Source: an uncultured Draconibacterium sp. (GTDB lineage Bacteria; Bacteroidota; Bacteroidia; Bacteroidales; Prolixibacteraceae). Taken from it: 64,000 bases of DNA. The notes under the pieces were generated by a model that was not told where the DNA came from, did not search any database, and saw only the letters and a program-made list of their open reading frames with translations. A program made the translations under genes and the position numbers. The stretch covers positions 248,001 to 312,000 of the forward strand of contig NZ_OY775905.1 in the NCBI RefSeq assembly GCF_963675065.1, written 5' to 3'. Numbering within the stretch: the stretch's first letter is position 1; each line of letters opens with the position of its first letter. This document shows, piece after piece, positions 53,290 to 62,429 of the stretch.

Positions 53290-55757
53290 TGATCAACCTG
53301 ACGGCAAAACAAATATGTGCCGTAGTAAATGGTGAGCTTTTCGCTTCCTCATCGTTTCAGGATTTTACTGTTTCAGAAATTATTACCGACAGCCGGACTT
53401 TCTTCGGTGGTTCTGACGTTGTATTTATTGCCTTGTCGGGCCCTGTTTTTAACGGACATAATTACATTGCACAACTCCACAAAAAAGGTGTTCAGCTTTT
53501 TATCGTTTCCGACAAGAATTTTATTGAAGATAAAGCCTGTTACATTCTGGTAAAAGACACATGCTTTGCACTTCAGCAACTCGCAGCTTATAACCGTAGC
53601 CAGTTTTCGCAACCTGTTATTGGCATTACCGGCAGCAACGGAAAAACCATAGTTAAAGAATGGCTCTACGATTTACTTTCTACTGAGCTAAAAATTATAC
53701 GAAGCCCGAAAAGCTACAACTCTCAGGTGGGTGTTCCTTTATCGGTATTATTAATCGACAATCAATACGACCTTGCTCTGTTAGAAGCAGGAATTTCGGA
53801 GCCCGGCGAGATGCAAAAGCTGGCACCAATCGTTCAGCCCGACCTTGGTATTTTAACCAACATAGGCGATGCTCACCAGGAAAATTTCACTTCGATGGAG
53901 GAGAAACTGAACGAGAAGCTAAAACTTTTCACTGGTACAAAAAAGTTGGTATTTCGTTCTGATCGCTCCTACTCAAAGAATATAGCAGCATTTTGCTCGC
54001 AAAAGAATATTAAACCGAAAAACTGGTCGATTGATGATGATAAGGCACCGATTCAGTTTAAAAGCAAAGTAAAATCGACTGACACTGAAATTGAGGCAAG
54101 AATTAACGATAAGTATTATTCATTTTCAATTCCATTCACTGATGATTCAGCGATTGAAAATGCCTGTCATTGTTTGGCTACGCTCATTGCTTTGGAGAAA
54201 GACCCGGAAGATTTTCTTGTTCAGTTCAGTAAGCTACAACCTGTGGCTATGCGCCTTGAAATTAAACAGGGAATAAACAACTGCCTGCTGATTAACGACT
54301 ATTATAATTCGGATTTGAATTCGCTGAGTATTGCACTGTCGGTGCTGAAACAGCAAGCGGCCAAAAGTCATTTGTTTAAGCATGTAATTCTGTCCGATAT
54401 TCAACAAACAGGAATTGAAACGACAGAACTTTATTCGAAGGTAAACCGGCTTTTGCAGGAATGGGGAATCAACAAACTCTCTGGAATTGGTAAGGATCTG
54501 TACCAGCACCAGCATATTTTTCAACTGGAAAGCGAGTTCTATCTCGATCGCAACGCGTTTGAAAAACACTTTGTACGAAGCAACTATTCATCGTCGGCAA
54601 TTCTATTAAAAGGTGCGCGGCAATTTGAGCTGGAGAAAATATCGGCATTACTGCAACAAAAAGCACATCAAACGGTGCTTGAAATCAACCTGAATGCTTT
54701 GGTTCAGAACCTGAATACTTTCCGGAAATTGTTACGCCCGGAAACAAAAATAATGGTGATGGTTAAGGCTTTTTCGTACGGTAGTGGCGATGTGGAAATC
54801 GCTCAACTTTTGCAACACCAAAATGTGGATTACCTTGCAGTTGCTGTGGCCGATGAAGGTGTACAGCTGCGAAATGCAGGAATCACTACTCCAATTGTGG
54901 TGATGAATCCTGAACACGATAGTTTTCAAAATATCATTGATTTTAACCTGCAACCCAACATTTACAGTTTCCAACTTCTGCAACAGTTTGTAAAGACTGT
55001 GGAAGAATTTGGCTTAAATAACTTCCCAATCCACATTAAAATAGACACGGGCATGAATCGCCTTGGCCTGAAAACGGGAGAAGAGATTGAGGAGGTAATT
55101 GCCTTTCTTAAAAAGAATAAGCATTTAAAAATACAATCGGTTTTTTCACATCTTGCCGGAAGTGATGAATCCGAACTCGATAATTTTACCAGGGAACAAT
55201 TCAATCGATTTGCAAATTTATCCGGACTGATTGAAAAAGCTTTTGAATACAAAATCGACAAACACATTTTAAACTCGGCCGGCATTGAGCGTTTCCCCGA
55301 TCATCAAATGGACATGGTTCGGCTTGGAATTGGGCTTTACGGCATTTCGCAAACCGGATTAGCATTACAGCAAATCAGCACGCTAAAAACCACTGTCTCG
55401 CAAGTTAAAACTGTTGATACAGGCGAAACCGTTGGATACAACCGTAAAGGAAAAATTACGCAACAAAGCCGGGTAGCAGTCGTTCCAATGGGTTATGCCG
55501 ACGGAATAAACCGCCGACTAGGCAACGGTTTAGGCAGCGCTTTTGTTAACAGACAAGAAGCAAGAATAATCGGAAATGTTTGTATGGACATGTTGATGCT
55601 CGACGTCACCAACCTGGAGGTAAACCCAGGCGACACTGTCGAAATTTTTGGACCAAATATTTCCATTTCGAGGGTGGCCCAACTACTTGAAACTATTCCT
55701 TATGAGATTTTAACAGGTATTTCGCAACGCGTGAAACGGGTGTATTTGCAGGAATAA
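53289..55757 (+). CDS. Bifunctional MurF (D-Ala-D-Ala adding enzyme) / alanine racemase
   Basis: An 822-residue fusion. Residues 1 to about 450 are MurF: ITGSNGKTIVKEWL ATP-binding loop, RSPKSYNSQVGVP and EAGISEPGEM. From about 460 it is a PLP alanine racemase: K493 in VMVKAFSYGSGD binds PLP, IDTGMNRLG is in the barrel, and GYADGINRRLG holds the second catalytic tyrosine. The protein thus makes D-Ala and also adds the dipeptide to UDP-MurNAc-tripeptide. The fusion is usual in Bacteroidota. Ddl, which acts between the two steps, is at 32189. Confidence 0.96.
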   Translation: MINLTAKQICAVVNGELFASSSFQDFTVSEIITDSRTFFGGSDVVFIALSGPVFNGHNYIAQLHKKGVQLFIVSDKNFIEDKACYILVKDTCFALQQLAAYNRSQFSQPVIGITGSNGKTIVKEWLYDLLSTELKIIRSPKSYNSQVGVPLSVLLIDNQYDLALLEAGISEPGEMQKLAPIVQPDLGILTNIGDAHQENFTSMEEKLNEKLKLFTGTKKLVFRSDRSYSKNIAAFCSQKNIKPKNWSIDDDKAPIQFKSKVKSTDTEIEARINDKYYSFSIPFTDDSAIENACHCLATLIALEKDPEDFLVQFSKLQPVAMRLEIKQGINNCLLINDYYNSDLNSLSIALSVLKQQAAKSHLFKHVILSDIQQTGIETTELYSKVNRLLQEWGINKLSGIGKDLYQHQHIFQLESEFYLDRNAFEKHFVRSNYSSSAILLKGARQFELEKISALLQQKAHQTVLEINLNALVQNLNTFRKLLRPETKIMVMVKAFSYGSGDVEIAQLLQHQNVDYLAVAVADEGVQLRNAGITTPIVVMNPEHDSFQNIIDFNLQPNIYSFQLLQQFVKTVEEFGLNNFPIHIKIDTGMNRLGLKTGEEIEEVIAFLKKNKHLKIQSVFSHLAGSDESELDNFTREQFNRFANLSGLIEKAFEYKIDKHILNSAGIERFPDHQMDMVRLGIGLYGISQTGLALQQISTLKTTVSQVKTVDTGETVGYNRKGKITQQSRVAVVPMGYADGINRRLGNGLGSAFVNRQEARIIGNVCMDMLMLDVTNLEVNPGDTVEIFGPNISISRVAQLLETIPYEILTGISQRVKRVYLQE

Positions 55758-55785
55758 AAAATGCCACCTGAATTATCAAGTGGCA
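55754..55785 (-). terminator. Terminator between murF/alr and the second Crp/Fnr gene
   Basis: TGCCACCTGA (55762-55771) pairs with TCAAGTGGCA (55776-55785), one mismatch. The minus strand continues into TTTTTT, so it mainly serves the minus-strand gene. Confidence 0.75.
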
Positions 55786-55809
55786 CTATCAATATTTTTA
55801 TCGAAATTA

Positions 55810-56511
55810 TTATCCTAATTTACTTATACGCTCTAAACGTGTAACATCCAGAATCCGAATCTTTCGTCCATCGATAGCAATTACTTTTTCATTAGCGAAA
55901 GTTGATAAGGTGCGAATGGCATTCGATGTGGTCATATTCGAAAGGTTTGCAATATCCTCGCGCGACAAAAATGCTTTCAATGTTGTACCATCGTTTTCAA
56001 AACCGTATTTATCTTTCAGCAAAATCAGCGATTCGGCCAAACGACCACGGATATGTTTTTGCGTTAAAGTAACAGTTCGGGCATTGGAAAATCCCAGTTC
56101 TTTCGAAAGTTTACTGATAATCTTGAATGAAAAATCAGGGTTTTTTAAGGCACGTTTAAAAACAAAGTCAGGATCAATGGTACAAACCAGCGACTCTTCA
56201 AGCGTTACCGCCGAGCCGTTGTGTGTTTCGTCGGCTAATAAAGCGCGATAGCCGATTAACCCCAGAGGTTTCGTCATTCGAATAATCTGCTCTCTACCTC
56301 CTACTCCTTCTTTAAAAATCTTAACCTTTCCGTCAATCAGAACCAAAAATCCATTTGGTTTATCTCCTTCTTTGTAAATAAATTCATTCTTTTTGTACTG
56401 CGAAAGAGAAATATGGTGTTGCAAGTCGTCTTTATCTTCCTGCCCCAACAAATAAAATATTGATTTCTGATTATCAACCAGGTCTCGAAGCCCAATATCT
56501 GAATTTAACAT
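55810..56511 (-). CDS. Crp/Fnr family transcriptional regulator (second)
   Basis: 233 residues. The cyclic-nucleotide-binding-like domain (about 25-140) includes IYKEGDKPNGFLVLIDGKVKIF, and the winged helix (about 160-225) has FLSREDIANLSNMTTSNAIRTL as the recognition element. There is no cysteine cluster typical of Fnr iron-sulphur proteins. It is unlike the Crp/Fnr at 336 in both effector and DNA-reading regions, so it should have different targets. Single gene. Confidence 0.9.
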   Translation of the reverse strand: MLNSDIGLRDLVDNQKSIFYLLGQEDKDDLQHHISLSQYKKNEFIYKEGDKPNGFLVLIDGKVKIFKEGVGGREQIIRMTKPLGLIGYRALLADETHNGSAVTLEESLVCTIDPDFVFKRALKNPDFSFKIISKLSKELGFSNARTVTLTQKHIRGRLAESLILLKDKYGFENDGTTLKAFLSREDIANLSNMTTSNAIRTLSTFANEKVIAIDGRKIRILDVTRLERISKLG

Positions 56512-56537
56512 ATACCCGTCTGTATGTTTTACAGCAT

Positions 56538-56545
56538 CAAAGCTA
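56538..56545 (-). promoter_or_regulatory. Putative -7 box for the second Crp/Fnr gene
   Basis: Minus strand TAGCTTTG matches TAnnTTTG, 27 bases before the ATG. No -33 TTTG. Confidence 0.4.
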
Positions 56546-56650
56546 AAAAAAATTGTTAAAATTGATTCTTTTTTAACAGTTATTTTACCTCATATTTGAA
56601 TAATATCATTAACAATAGCCCCTAAAACGGTTGATAAAAAAATTACATGG

Positions 56651-58294
56651 CTAGTAACAGGCAACCAGCGGCATTTTTCGTCCGAAACCAAAAGCTTTTG
56701 AACTTACTCTTAAAATAGGTGCTGCCTGAAAGCGTTTATACTCATTCATGTTCACCATTCTTATCACTCTGCGAACCACTGCCTCATCATAGCCAAGAGC
56801 AGCAATTTCCTTCGGCGATTTGTTCAACTCGATGTAATTAAAGAGCATGTCATCCAGCTCTTCGTATTCGGGTAATGAGTCGGTATCTTTCTGATCAGGG
56901 CGCAACTCGGCCGAAGGTGGTTTAACAATGGTATTCTCCGGAATAATTTCGCCATCTTTATTCATAAACCGCGACAGTTTAAACACATCCAGTTTGTAAA
57001 CATCGCCCAACACAGCCAACCCTCCGTTCATATCGCCATAAAGTGTTCCGTAACCAACGGCGCACTCGCTTTTGTTTGTTGTGTTTAACAGAATATGACC
57101 AAATTTATTCGAAATCGCCATCATATAAATTCCACGTGCGCGGGCCTGAATATTTTCTTCGGTTACGTCGGGCGAGCGACCTTCGAATAGAGGAGAAAGT
57201 GCATTTTCAAACTGATCGACTGCCGATTGAATATTCACTACATCGTAACGAATGCCAAGGTTTTCGGCCAGTTCGCGGGCATCATTCACACTATGGTCCG
57301 ACGAATATTTTGATGGCATTAACAACACGCGCACATTCTCGGCTCCTAAAGCACGAACGGCAAGCACCACTGTTACTGCCGAATCAATACCCCCCGATAA
57401 TCCCAGCGTAGCCTGTTTAAAGCCCATCTTATTAAAATAGTCGCGAATACCCAGTACCAGCGCATCGTGTATCTTTTCGATGTAATCCACCTTTTGTTGC
57501 AGCTCTTTTTCGCCCAGCGAAGTGGTATCGAGCACGAGACAGTCCTCCTCAAAATATTTCAACTCCTTTACGATTTCGCCGTTGGCATCGATGTACACCG
57601 ATCCTCCGTCAAAAACCAATTCGGTTTGTGCACCCACCTGGTTGCAATACAAAATTGGTATGCCGTATTTTTTTGCTTTTGTTATAAGCACATTCTTGCG
57701 CCAGCCTTCCTGGTTGTACGAAAATGGCGATGCCGAAAGATTTACCACAAAATCGGGTTTTAGCCTTGCCAGCTCCTCCATTGGAGAAATAGAATAGAGT
57801 TTGTCTTTTCCAAACTCGTTGGCCGTTGGCTGCTCGTCCCACAAATCTTCGCAAATGGTAACAGCAATCTTTTCGCCTTTGTATTCTACCAAGCTAAATT
57901 TGCGGTTGGGCTCAAAGTGGCGGTACTCATCAAAAATATCGTAGGTAGGCAGCAGCGTTTTATTGTGGCTGCTTTTTATTTCGCCATCGGCCAGAAAAAG
58001 TGCCGAGTTAAAAAGCTTTTTACCGCGTTCGTGCTGGTTAATGCGTGGCGCACCAACCAAAGCAGCAATACCATGGCAATGCTTTGCTATTTCGGCAACA
58101 GCATCATCGGCTTTTGCAATAAACTCCTTTTTTTCCAACAAATCGTGCGGGTAATATCCCGTTACCGACAATTCGGAAAAAACAACCAGATCAACGTCCG
58201 CTTGTTTCAGGCGGTTGATCTCTGCAATAATCTTCGACGCATTTCCTTCAAAATCGCCGATGGTATAATTTAACTGAGCCAGTGCAACTTTCAT
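56651..58294 (-). CDS. nadE: Glutamine-dependent NAD+ synthetase
   Basis: 547 residues in two domains. The N-terminal nitrilase-like glutaminase (about 1-255) has the triad E41, K112 (HNKTLLP) and C148 (TICEDLW). The C-terminal synthetase (about 270-547) has the ATP-pyrophosphatase motif LGLSGGIDSAV and TTNKSE. It amidates nicotinic acid adenine dinucleotide to NAD+ using glutamine-derived ammonia delivered by a tunnel. It is divergent from gldB, an arrangement I recall from other Bacteroidota. Confidence 0.96.
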   Translation of the reverse strand: MKVALAQLNYTIGDFEGNASKIIAEINRLKQADVDLVVFSELSVTGYYPHDLLEKKEFIAKADDAVAEIAKHCHGIAALVGAPRINQHERGKKLFNSALFLADGEIKSSHNKTLLPTYDIFDEYRHFEPNRKFSLVEYKGEKIAVTICEDLWDEQPTANEFGKDKLYSISPMEELARLKPDFVVNLSASPFSYNQEGWRKNVLITKAKKYGIPILYCNQVGAQTELVFDGGSVYIDANGEIVKELKYFEEDCLVLDTTSLGEKELQQKVDYIEKIHDALVLGIRDYFNKMGFKQATLGLSGGIDSAVTVVLAVRALGAENVRVLLMPSKYSSDHSVNDARELAENLGIRYDVVNIQSAVDQFENALSPLFEGRSPDVTEENIQARARGIYMMAISNKFGHILLNTTNKSECAVGYGTLYGDMNGGLAVLGDVYKLDVFKLSRFMNKDGEIIPENTIVKPPSAELRPDQKDTDSLPEYEELDDMLFNYIELNKSPKEIAALGYDEAVVRRVIRMVNMNEYKRFQAAPILRVSSKAFGFGRKMPLVACY

Positions 58295-58443
58295 TTTTCA
58301 AAATTAGCCGGAAGTCGTCCCGAATACAATCGGGAGAAGACCGAAGTTTGTTTTATAAGAATGACGATTGCAAATCTCCAATTTTTAGTTCAGTTTTGCA
58401 ATAAATAAGAAGTGTAAGCGTAATGATTTAAATTTCTTGTAAA

Positions 58444-59460
58444 ATGAAGTGGATAAAAGTACCGTTTTTTATAGGCGCAATTGCCCTGTTATTTTTTTCA
58501 TGCAAACGAAATCCCTTAAAAGTAAATATTTCTGATGTTGAGAAAGAAGTTGAAGTTGTGCGGTTTGGCGAGCAACTTTTTAATCTTGAAGGAAAAGATA
58601 CGCTGGAAGTGCTTACAGAATTGAGCAACACCTACCCCGACTTTTTTAATTTGTACACCTACCGCGTTATTCAGGTTGGCGGAATTGGCAACGAAGATTT
58701 CAAAGATATGATGAGCCTGTTTTTAAACGACACCATGATTACCGAGGTGAAACTGAAAACCGACTCGGTGTTCCCAAACCTGCGAAAACTCGAAAAAGGA
58801 TTGACAAAAGCATTTAAATATTACAGTTATCATTTCCCCGAGAAAGAATTGCCAACCATTTACACGTATACTTCGGGATTTAACCAGTCGGTGGTTACGG
58901 CAGAAAATATTATTGGTATTAGCCTCGACAAATACCTGGGGCGCGATTGCAAGTACTATCAGCAATTACAAACTACGCCACAGTATAAAGTACAAAACAT
59001 GCACAAAGACAAAATTTTGTCGGACGTGGCATTTGCGTGGGCGATTACCGAATTTGAGCACGAAGACCGGGCCACCAACCTGCTGGGCAATATGGTTGAA
59101 AAAGGGAAACTGATGTACCTGGTTGATGCCATGCTGCCCGACATGGAAGACTCGCTAAAAATTGGCTACACCACACAACAACTGGAATGGTGCCAAATGA
59201 ACGAGCCACAAATGTGGACTTACCTTATTGAGCACGAAATGCTGTACACCAGCAAACGTATGAATATAATCCGCTACATTAATCCGGCGCCATCCACAAG
59301 TGGCTTTCCGCTCGACTCGCCCGGAAGAACCGGTGTGTGGATTGGCTGGCAGATTGTGCGACAATACATGAAAAAACATCCGGAAGTAACTTTGCGGGAA
59401 TTAATGGCGAATTACGATTTTCAGCAGATATTGAATGATTCGGGGTATAATCCGGAGTAG
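58444..59460 (+). CDS. gldB: GldB-type lipoprotein
   Basis: A 338-residue lipoprotein (lipobox LFFSC, C20). The family pattern is visible: VEVVRFGEQLF near the N-terminus, YPDFFNLY, YSYHFPEKELPTIYTYTSGFN, IGISLDKYLG, and the C-terminal GWQIVRQYMKKHPEVTLRELM. GldB is needed for gliding motility in Flavobacterium; many non-gliding Bacteroidota keep it, so motility cannot be concluded. gldC, which often follows, is absent. Confidence 0.9.
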   Translation: MKWIKVPFFIGAIALLFFSCKRNPLKVNISDVEKEVEVVRFGEQLFNLEGKDTLEVLTELSNTYPDFFNLYTYRVIQVGGIGNEDFKDMMSLFLNDTMITEVKLKTDSVFPNLRKLEKGLTKAFKYYSYHFPEKELPTIYTYTSGFNQSVVTAENIIGISLDKYLGRDCKYYQQLQTTPQYKVQNMHKDKILSDVAFAWAITEFEHEDRATNLLGNMVEKGKLMYLVDAMLPDMEDSLKIGYTTQQLEWCQMNEPQMWTYLIEHEMLYTSKRMNIIRYINPAPSTSGFPLDSPGRTGVWIGWQIVRQYMKKHPEVTLRELMANYDFQQILNDSGYNPE

Positions 59461-59476
59461 GAAAGTTCACAGTTTT

Positions 59477-59548
59477 CAGTCATGCTGAGCGTAGTCGAAG
59501 GATACAGCAGATCTCTCCTCGCACCTCGTCGAGATGACAGCATCACTG
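59477..59548. repeat. Palindromic repeat after gldB
   Basis: The outer arms CAGT-ATGCTG (59477-59487) and CAGCAT-ACTG (59538-59548) pair with one mismatch, and ATCTC/GAGAT pair inside. The text TGAGCGTAGTCGAAGGAT resembles dispersed repeats common between Bacteroidota genes. Confidence 0.6.
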
Positions 59549-59567
59549 AACCAGAACCTCCAAAAAA

Positions 59568-59596
59568 CAAAAAAGCCCGGCAGATAACTACCGGGC
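59568..59596 (-). terminator. Terminator after the DUF1080 gene
   Basis: GCCCGG (59575-59580) pairs with CCGGGC (59591-59596). The minus strand continues into TTTTTT. Confidence 0.75.
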
Positions 59597-59618
59597 CCCA
59601 TCATATAAGCTTAAAAGC

Positions 59619-60380
59619 TTAATAATTCATTTCTTTAATTTTGATATTGCGGAACCAAACATCGTCGCCATGGTCTTGCAATGCAATAACACCTTCTTTA
59701 GCAATATTTGCCCAGTCAGGATTTAAGCCAGGGAATTTTGATCCGGCTACCAACTCTTTCCAGTCGTCAGTCCACAAGTGATACTCTACAACTGTTTCGC
59801 CATTCTGCTTGTGCACAACAGTTCCTTTGTAGCAAATAATTTCAACCGTATTCCATCCACCTGCAGGTTTTGCATTTTGTGGTTTTGCAGGAATAAGGTC
59901 GTATAACGAACCGGCTTTGCGGTTACCGTCTTTTCCTAACAATGCATCAGGGTGACGTTCGTTATCTAACACTTGCATTTCAGGAGCCGTTTTATAAATC
60001 GGCCATCCTTCGTGCTCTTTTCCTAAGTAGAAAATACCTGAGTTACCACCTTCAGCAATTTTCCATTCCAGTTTCAGATGAAAGTTAGAGTATTCTTTAG
60101 TAGTGATAATATCGCCACCATCGCGTGCTCCGGCTTCGCCCTGACCTGATTTATTACAGTGCAAAGTTCCGTCAACAACTTCCCATCCTGTTGGGAAATG
60201 GTCCTTGTTGTTGCCACGCCATCCTTCGCTGGTTTTGCCATCGAAAAGCAATACCCAACCCTCTTCTTTTTCTTTTTTTGTTAATTGATTTAAACCGGCC
60301 GAACCTCCTGTTTTTGTACTCTTACACGAGATAGAAAACACAAAGGCAGTAGCCATTAAAATTGAAAAAAACTTTTTCAT
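59619..60380 (-). CDS. DUF1080 (3-keto-disaccharide hydrolase type) lipoprotein
   Basis: I chose the ATG at 60380 (253 residues), which starts the lipoprotein signal MKKFFSILMATAF with lipobox SISC; an ATG 45 bases upstream adds unrelated residues. The DUF1080 fold follows from about 40: GWVLLFDGKTSEGWRG, DFHLKLEWKI-like YSNFHLKLEW, GGNSGIFYLG, NTVEIICYKG and IALQDHGDDVWFRNIKI. Relatives act on glycans, including 3-keto-sugars, which is family knowledge. Single gene on the minus strand, unlinked to the SusCD units. Confidence 0.9.
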   Translation of the reverse strand: MKKFFSILMATAFVFSISCKSTKTGGSAGLNQLTKKEKEEGWVLLFDGKTSEGWRGNNKDHFPTGWEVVDGTLHCNKSGQGEAGARDGGDIITTKEYSNFHLKLEWKIAEGGNSGIFYLGKEHEGWPIYKTAPEMQVLDNERHPDALLGKDGNRKAGSLYDLIPAKPQNAKPAGGWNTVEIICYKGTVVHKQNGETVVEYHLWTDDWKELVAGSKFPGLNPDWANIAKEGVIALQDHGDDVWFRNIKIKEMNY

Positions 60381-60587
60381 TTCTATTACATTTAATTGGT
60401 TAAAGATTAAAATGCCATTTTTCAAACGACGCGCGAATGTACAAAATTTGTTCTTCGGATTTTTATATGAGTCAAAAAAAAGAAATCATAAATTACAGTA
60501 TTTAACAGGCTTTTAAAGTCGGTTTTATAAAGTTCTTTTGTAAATTCGGTAGATAATTATAAACTACAGGAATCTTAAATAAATACT

Positions 60588-61634
60588 ATGAGTACTTCAG
60601 CAAAGCCAAAAAGAATTGGTATTTTGACTGCAGGGGGCGATTGCCCGGGACTGAATGCAGCAATCAGAGGCGTGGGAAAAACAGCAATAGTTGAATATGG
60701 CATGGAAGTGTTGGGTTTTAACGCAGGCTATTCCGGGTTAATTAACGGCGATTACATTGAGCTAAAGGAATCGGCGCTTTCCGGTATTCTTACGCTTGGC
60801 GGAACCATCCTGGGCACCTCGAGAGAAAAACCCTACAAAGGGAAGAAAAACGGCAAAGATGCAGAGGACAAACCTCACAAAATAATGAAAAACTACAAGA
60901 AACTAGGCCTCGATGCCGTAGTTTGTATTGGTGGTAATGGGACCATGAAAACCGCAAATTTGTTGGCACAGGAAGGAATGAATGTGGTTGGAATACCAAA
61001 AACCATTGACAACGATGTGTGGGGCACCGATGTAACTTTCGGTTTCGATTCGGCAGTGCAGATTGCCACCGATGCCATCGACCGTTTGCATACCACTGCC
61101 AACTCGCACCAGCGTGTAATGATCATTGAAATTATGGGACACCACGCCGGTTGGCTGGCACTGTATTCAGGACTTGCTGGTGGTGGCGATATTATTTTGC
61201 TTCCTGAACTGGAGTATAACATTCGCTCGGTTTGTAAGAAAATCGAAAGCCGTTTCGAGAGCAACAAACCATACTCAATTGTTGTAGTTGCCGAAGGAAT
61301 CGATCATCCGAAAGAAGTTTCAGCAGCAACACATATTGCACAAGCTATTCAAACCTACACTGGCATTGAAACCCGTGAAACGGTTTTGGGTTACATTCAG
61401 CGCGGTGGTTCGCCAACTCCAATGGACCGGATTTTAGCCACTCGCTACGGAGCTTTTGCAGCCCGATGTATTGCAGAAGAGAATTTTGGCACCATGGTAG
61501 CTGTTAAAGCCAATGAATTGACTACTGTTCCACTAGAAGAAGTTGGCGGAAAACTACGTTTAGTGGAACCCGAATTTGGATTGATTGAAAAAGCACGAAA
61601 GATGGGTGTTTCGTTTGGCGACGAATACATTTAG
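60588..61634 (+). CDS. pfkA: 6-phosphofructokinase
   Basis: 348 residues. Donor-binding GGDCPGLNA (16-24), GGNGT (115-119) and the catalytic PKTIDNDVWGTD (137-148, base D141) are seen, plus IEIMGHHAGWLAL and VAEGI and the effector-side RGGSPTPMDR. Compared with E. coli PfkA, the donor site has N117 where Asp103 stands, G118 as Gly104, and K138 in place of Gly124. Gly104 with Lys124 marks the third group of PFKs, in which the phosphate donor (ATP or pyrophosphate) is not obvious from sequence. It catalyses the committed step of glycolysis. Confidence 0.93.
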   Translation: MSTSAKPKRIGILTAGGDCPGLNAAIRGVGKTAIVEYGMEVLGFNAGYSGLINGDYIELKESALSGILTLGGTILGTSREKPYKGKKNGKDAEDKPHKIMKNYKKLGLDAVVCIGGNGTMKTANLLAQEGMNVVGIPKTIDNDVWGTDVTFGFDSAVQIATDAIDRLHTTANSHQRVMIIEIMGHHAGWLALYSGLAGGGDIILLPELEYNIRSVCKKIESRFESNKPYSIVVVAEGIDHPKEVSAATHIAQAIQTYTGIETRETVLGYIQRGGSPTPMDRILATRYGAFAARCIAEENFGTMVAVKANELTTVPLEEVGGKLRLVEPEFGLIEKARKMGVSFGDEYI

Positions 61635-61750
61635 AAAGGATGAATTTGGATTGAAGATGTTTTGATCACTACGTTGTAAAATACCAAGTCATCTTCGCAT
61701 CTTTGTGGATAATCAATTTTGAATGATGAAGTTTGATAAAGGATAAATAG

Positions 61751-61788
61751 AAAGAAAGCTGGTTTGTTGATTCAAACCAGCTTTCTTT
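61751..61788. terminator. Bidirectional terminator between pfkA and rsmG
   Basis: A perfect 16-base stem AAAGAAAGCTGGTTTG (61751-61766) / CAAACCAGCTTTCTTT (61773-61788) with a 6-base loop between converging genes. Confidence 0.8.
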
Positions 61789-61801
61789 TACAATAATGTT
61801 T

Positions 61802-62422
61802 TTATAGTGGCAAATGCAATACCTTTTTCGTTTCGAAAAAAGGTTCTTCGAAATATTGCGACAGATCCTGCAGAAATATTCTTTTTCCAAAAGGTTTTAC
61901 CTCTGCAGTAAGATCACCGCCTTTTAAATAAATAACTCCGTTGGGCAGCGCATTTTGCTGTTTCTTTGAGATATTAGTTCTGATCCATTTTACAAAATCG
62001 GGCAAACGCGTAACGGCACGGCTCACTACAAAATCATATTTTTCTTTTAACTCCTCGGCACGAACCTGATCGGCACGTACATTTTTTAATCCCAGCGATT
62101 GGGCAACCCCATTCACCACTTTTATTTTCTTCCCGATTGAGTCAACCAGATGAAACTGCACCCCGGGGAAAAGAATGGCCAGTGGAATTCCGGGAAAACC
62201 GCCACCGGTACCCACATCCAACACTTTTGTTTTATTGTTGAAGCGAATAAACTTAGCGATACCTAAAGAATGTAACACATGACGCTCGTAAAATTCAGCA
62301 AAATCTTTTCTGGAGATCACATTTATTTTTGCATTCCAATCGGCATACAACGGCTCCAATTGTTTAAACTGTTCAATCTGGGTTTCAGTTAAGTGGGGAA
62401 AATACTTTAGAATTAAATCCAT
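61802..62422 (-). CDS. rsmG: 16S rRNA (guanine-527-N7)-methyltransferase
   Basis: I chose the ATG at 62422 (206 residues, MDLILKYFPHLTETQ), the normal family start and just after the sigma factor stop. A start 39 bases upstream would overlap it. SAM motif DVGTGGGFPGIPLAI, NVISRKDFAEFYERHVLHSL before it, and VSRAVTRLPDFVKW after it are classic RsmG. It methylates G527 in the 530 loop of 16S rRNA. Probably the last gene of the glycosyltransferase-sigma-rsmG run. Confidence 0.95.
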   Translation of the reverse strand: MDLILKYFPHLTETQIEQFKQLEPLYADWNAKINVISRKDFAEFYERHVLHSLGIAKFIRFNNKTKVLDVGTGGGFPGIPLAILFPGVQFHLVDSIGKKIKVVNGVAQSLGLKNVRADQVRAEELKEKYDFVVSRAVTRLPDFVKWIRTNISKKQQNALPNGVIYLKGGDLTAEVKPFGKRIFLQDLSQYFEEPFFETKKVLHLPL

Positions 62423-62429
62423 ATAAAAG

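Noticed and set aside
58444..59460. Gliding motility as a trait of the organism
   Set aside because: gldB alone is kept by many non-gliding Bacteroidota; no other gld or spr gene is in the window.
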